8,534 bases of DNA from Oscillospiraceae bacterium (GTDB lineage Bacteria; Bacillota; Clostridia; Oscillospirales; Oscillospiraceae). The translations under genes were made by a program, and so were the position numbers. The stretch covers positions 1 through 8,534 of the forward strand of contig JAQWCP010000044.1 in assembly GCA_028705905.1 (NCBI GenBank). Direction: 5' to 3'. The notes beneath the pieces are model-generated. The model was given only the letters and a program-made list of their open reading frames with translations, was not told where the DNA came from and searched no databases. Positions 6,578 to 8,534 of this stretch are shown piece after piece. Every line of letters begins with the position of its first letter. The stretch's first letter is position 1.

Positions 6578-7719
6578 TGAACATACTCATAACCGGAGCA
6601 AAGGGTTTTGTCGGCAAAAATCTCTGCGCCACATTAAACAACATTAGAGATGGCAAGGATAAGTCATTCGGACTTAATCCCGACCTTAATATATTTGAAT
6701 ATGATATCAATACAGAGCCTGTACTTTTGGATGAATACTGTGCGAAGGCTGACTTTGTCTTTAACCTTGCTGGAGTGAACCGTCCTCAGAATCAAGACGA
6801 GTTTATGACCAGTAATTTCGGCTTTGCTTCAACACTGCTTGACACCTTGAAAAATAATGGCAATAAGTGTCCAGTGATGCTATCCTCTTCAACTCAGGCA
6901 GCTCTTGACAACCCTTATGGCAAGTCTAAGAAAGCCGGAGAGGGCCTTTTCTTCGAATATGCCCAAGAAACAGGAGCAAAAGTGCTTATCTACCGCTTCC
7001 CGAATGTGTTCGGCAAGTGGTGTCGCCCTAACTATAATTCCGCCGTGGCAACCTTCTGCCATAATATCGCAAATGATCTGGCGATAACGGTGAATGACCG
7101 CAGCGCGGTTATGCGCCTTGTTTATATAGATGATGTTGTAGCCGAACTTATAAACGCTCTAAATGGCAACGAGAATCGTGTCGGAGTCTTTTGCGAGGTT
7201 CCCGTAGTGCATACTATAACACTCGGTGAGATCGTCGACCTTATATATTCCTTCAAGGCAAGCCGTGATGAGCGAAGTATTCCAGACATGTCGGATGAGT
7301 TCACTAAAAAGCTGTATGCAACCTACCTGTCATACCTGCCGGAGAATCAATTCAACTATCCTTTAAAGATGAATATTGACGACAGGGGCAGCTTCACCGA
7401 AATCATCCGCACACCCGAACGGGGGCAGTTCTCAGTAAATATATCCAAGCCAGGCATTACAAAGGGCAACCACTGGCACCATACAAAGAACGAGAAGTTC
7501 CTTGTTGTGAGCGGTAGGGGAGTAATCCGTTTTCGTAAAATAGGTGATGAAAAAGTTTATGAGTATTTTGTTTCCAGTGACAAGCTTGAGGTGGTGGATA
7601 TCCCAACAGGCTACACGCATAATATCGAAAACCTTGGCGACACAGATATGGTCACCTTTATGTGGGCGAATGATTGCTTTGAGCCGAATAAACCGGATAC
7701 ATTCTTTCTGGAGGTATGA
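6577..7719 (+). CDS. capF: Bifunctional 3-epimerase/4-reductase of L-FucNAc synthesis (CapF/WbjC)
   Basis: A 380-residue two-domain enzyme, near the 369 of S. aureus CapF. Residues 1 to about 250 form an extended SDR domain: GAKGFVG (7-13), FNLAGVNRPQ (62-71), SSSTQAA (103-109) and the catalytic YGKSK (Y114, K118). The C-terminal part, from about 265, is a cupin beginning DDRGSFTEIIRT. Probable metal ligands are H299, H301, E306 and H348 (GNHWHHTKNEKF and GYTHNIEN), with FMWANDCF near the end. In the known pathway the cupin epimerises C3 of the CapE product and the SDR domain reduces the 4-keto group with NADPH, giving UDP-2-acetamido-2,6-dideoxy-L-talose. The intact cupin favours L-FucNAc over the related L-QuiNAc route, whose reductase lacks it as far as I recall. 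Starts with a one-base overlap with capE; ends two bases before capG. Confidence 0.93.
   Translation: MNILITGAKGFVGKNLCATLNNIRDGKDKSFGLNPDLNIFEYDINTEPVLLDEYCAKADFVFNLAGVNRPQNQDEFMTSNFGFASTLLDTLKNNGNKCPVMLSSSTQAALDNPYGKSKKAGEGLFFEYAQETGAKVLIYRFPNVFGKWCRPNYNSAVATFCHNIANDLAITVNDRSAVMRLVYIDDVVAELINALNGNENRVGVFCEVPVVHTITLGEIVDLIYSFKASRDERSIPDMSDEFTKKLYATYLSYLPENQFNYPLKMNIDDRGSFTEIIRTPERGQFSVNISKPGITKGNHWHHTKNEKFLVVSGRGVIRFRKIGDEKVYEYFVSSDKLEVVDIPTGYTHNIENLGDTDMVTFMWANDCFEPNKPDTFFLEV
7710..7714 (+). promoter_or_regulatory. Ribosome binding site of capG
   Basis: GGAGG lies 7 bases before the ATG at 7722 and within the last codons of capF. It supports this start over the in-frame ATG at 7740 (residue 7), which sits too close to the conserved GTRPE motif. 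Confidence 0.7.
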
Positions 7720-7721
7720 AA

Positions 7722-8534
7722 ATGGGTAAACTAAAATTAATGACCATAATCGGCACTCGTCCGGAGATAATCCGTCTTTCTGCCGTAATAAAGAAATGCG
7801 ATACATATTTTAATCAGACGCTGGTTCATACAGGTCAGAATTATGACTATGAACTCAATCAGGTGTTTTTTGATGACCTTGGGCTTCGAGCACCCGACTT
7901 CTATCTTAACGCCGTCGGCACGGATTTGGGTGAATCTATAGGCAATATTATCGCAAAGTCGTACAAGCTGATGATTGAACAAAAGCCTGATGCGCTGCTA
8001 ATTTTAGGTGACACAAATTCATGTCTGTCTGCAATTTCGGCAAAAAGGCTTCATATTCCGATATTCCATATGGAGGCTGGCAATCGCTGCTTTGATGAGT
8101 GCCTGCCAGAGGAAACAAACCGTCGTATTGTTGACCATATAGCTGATGTAAATATGTGCTACAGTGAACATGCACGCCGTTATCTAAACGCTGAGGGAAC
8201 AGCTAAAGAGCGCACTTATGTCACAGGTTCACCAATGGCTGAGGTTTTACACGCCAACCTTGAGAAGATAAAGGACAGCAATATTCTCGGAAAATTAGGT
8301 CTTGAAAAAGGGAAGTATATTCTACTCTCAGCTCATCGTGAGGAAAACATCGACACCGAAGCGAATTTTCTCACTCTTATGAACGCTGTTAATGCCGTGG
8401 CGGAGAAATATGATATGCCAATATTATATTCCTGCCACCCACGAGCTGCAAAGTTTATTGAAAAGCGTGGCTTTGTATTTGACAGACGAGTAATACAGAA
8501 TAAGCCGCTCGGATTTCATGATTATAATAACTTG
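7722..8534 (+). CDS. capG: UDP-N-acetyl-L-talosamine (6-deoxy) 2-epimerase, CapG/WbjD, 3' end beyond window
   Basis: The frame is open from the ATG at 7722 to the window edge (271 codons), against about 374 in S. aureus CapG, so roughly the last quarter is missing. I translated it by hand. WecB-family (UDP-GlcNAc 2-epimerase) motifs are all present: IIGTRPEIIRLS (9-20), HTGQNYD (36-42), LGDTNS (95-100, D97), HMEAGNRCFDECLPEETNRR (116-135, E118 and E130), SAHREEN (203-209, H205) and SCHPR (237-241). D97, E118, E130 and H205 line up with catalytic residues known in E. coli WecB. The NRCFDECLPEE wording, where WecB has a longer LYSPWPEE-type segment, and the position after capE and capF point to the last step, giving UDP-L-FucNAc. 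A plain UDP-GlcNAc 2-epimerase is less likely. Cytoplasmic. Confidence 0.92.
   Translation, partial: MGKLKLMTIIGTRPEIIRLSAVIKKCDTYFNQTLVHTGQNYDYELNQVFFDDLGLRAPDFYLNAVGTDLGESIGNIIAKSYKLMIEQKPDALLILGDTNSCLSAISAKRLHIPIFHMEAGNRCFDECLPEETNRRIVDHIADVNMCYSEHARRYLNAEGTAKERTYVTGSPMAEVLHANLEKIKDSNILGKLGLEKGKYILLSAHREENIDTEANFLTLMNAVNAVAEKYDMPILYSCHPRAAKFIEKRGFVFDRRVIQNKPLGFHDYNNL

Noticed and set aside
7432..7806. Antisense open frame of 124 codons across the capF/capG junction
   Set aside because: It overlaps the cupin metal ligands and the capG start; no Shine-Dalgarno or domain supports it.
1..8534. RNA genes, CRISPR arrays, insertion sequences, toxin-antitoxin genes, rho-independent terminators
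   Set aside because: No tRNA- or rRNA-like sequence, spaced repeat array, transposase frame or GC-rich hairpin with T-run was seen; almost all bases are in the eight coding genes.

Overview
The window is the interior of a surface-polysaccharide (capsule or exopolysaccharide) biosynthesis locus. All eight genes lie on the + strand and are packed end to end. Every visible gene except the truncated first one is preceded by a purine-rich Shine-Dalgarno sequence (for example AAGGAG, AGAGGAG, GGAGG). The base composition is AT-rich in the left two thirds, and the Fe-S protein is of an anaerobe-type family. Together these suggest a low-to-moderate GC Gram-positive anaerobe of the Clostridia type. 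That assignment is inference: no taxonomic marker is present, and the strong ribosome binding sites argue against Bacteroidota.

Layout. Region 1 (1-5479) holds the C-terminal end of a GT4 glycosyltransferase, two different polysaccharide pyruvyl transferase family proteins, an FrhB-type Fe-S/flavin oxidoreductase with two [4Fe-4S] motifs, and a Wzx-type flippase. The genes here overlap by 1-4 bases or abut. The only real gap (5480-5530, 51 bp) precedes region 2 (5531-8534), which holds capE, capF and the first 271 codons of capG. These three match the enzymes that turn UDP-GlcNAc into UDP-N-acetyl-L-fucosamine. Region 2 is visibly richer in GC than region 1.

How the genes fit together (inference from families). 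CapE, CapF and CapG supply UDP-L-FucNAc. The GT4 enzyme, with others outside the window, assembles a lipid-linked repeat unit. One or both pyruvyl transferase family proteins may decorate it using phosphoenolpyruvate, and the flippase exports it. The FrhB-like protein has no established role in such loci and is the least understood part. No Wzy polymerase, initiating sugar-phosphate transferase or chain-length regulator lies in the window, so these are presumably in flanking DNA.

No RNA gene, CRISPR array, insertion sequence, terminator or convincing promoter was found, and there is no gene-free stretch longer than 51 bp. The most notable non-coding signal is a perfect 15-bp direct repeat, period 16, over the start codon of the Fe-S gene. 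I see no clear evidence of a wholly new system. The pyruvyl transferase pair with the FrhB-like protein is the best candidate for undescribed chemistry.
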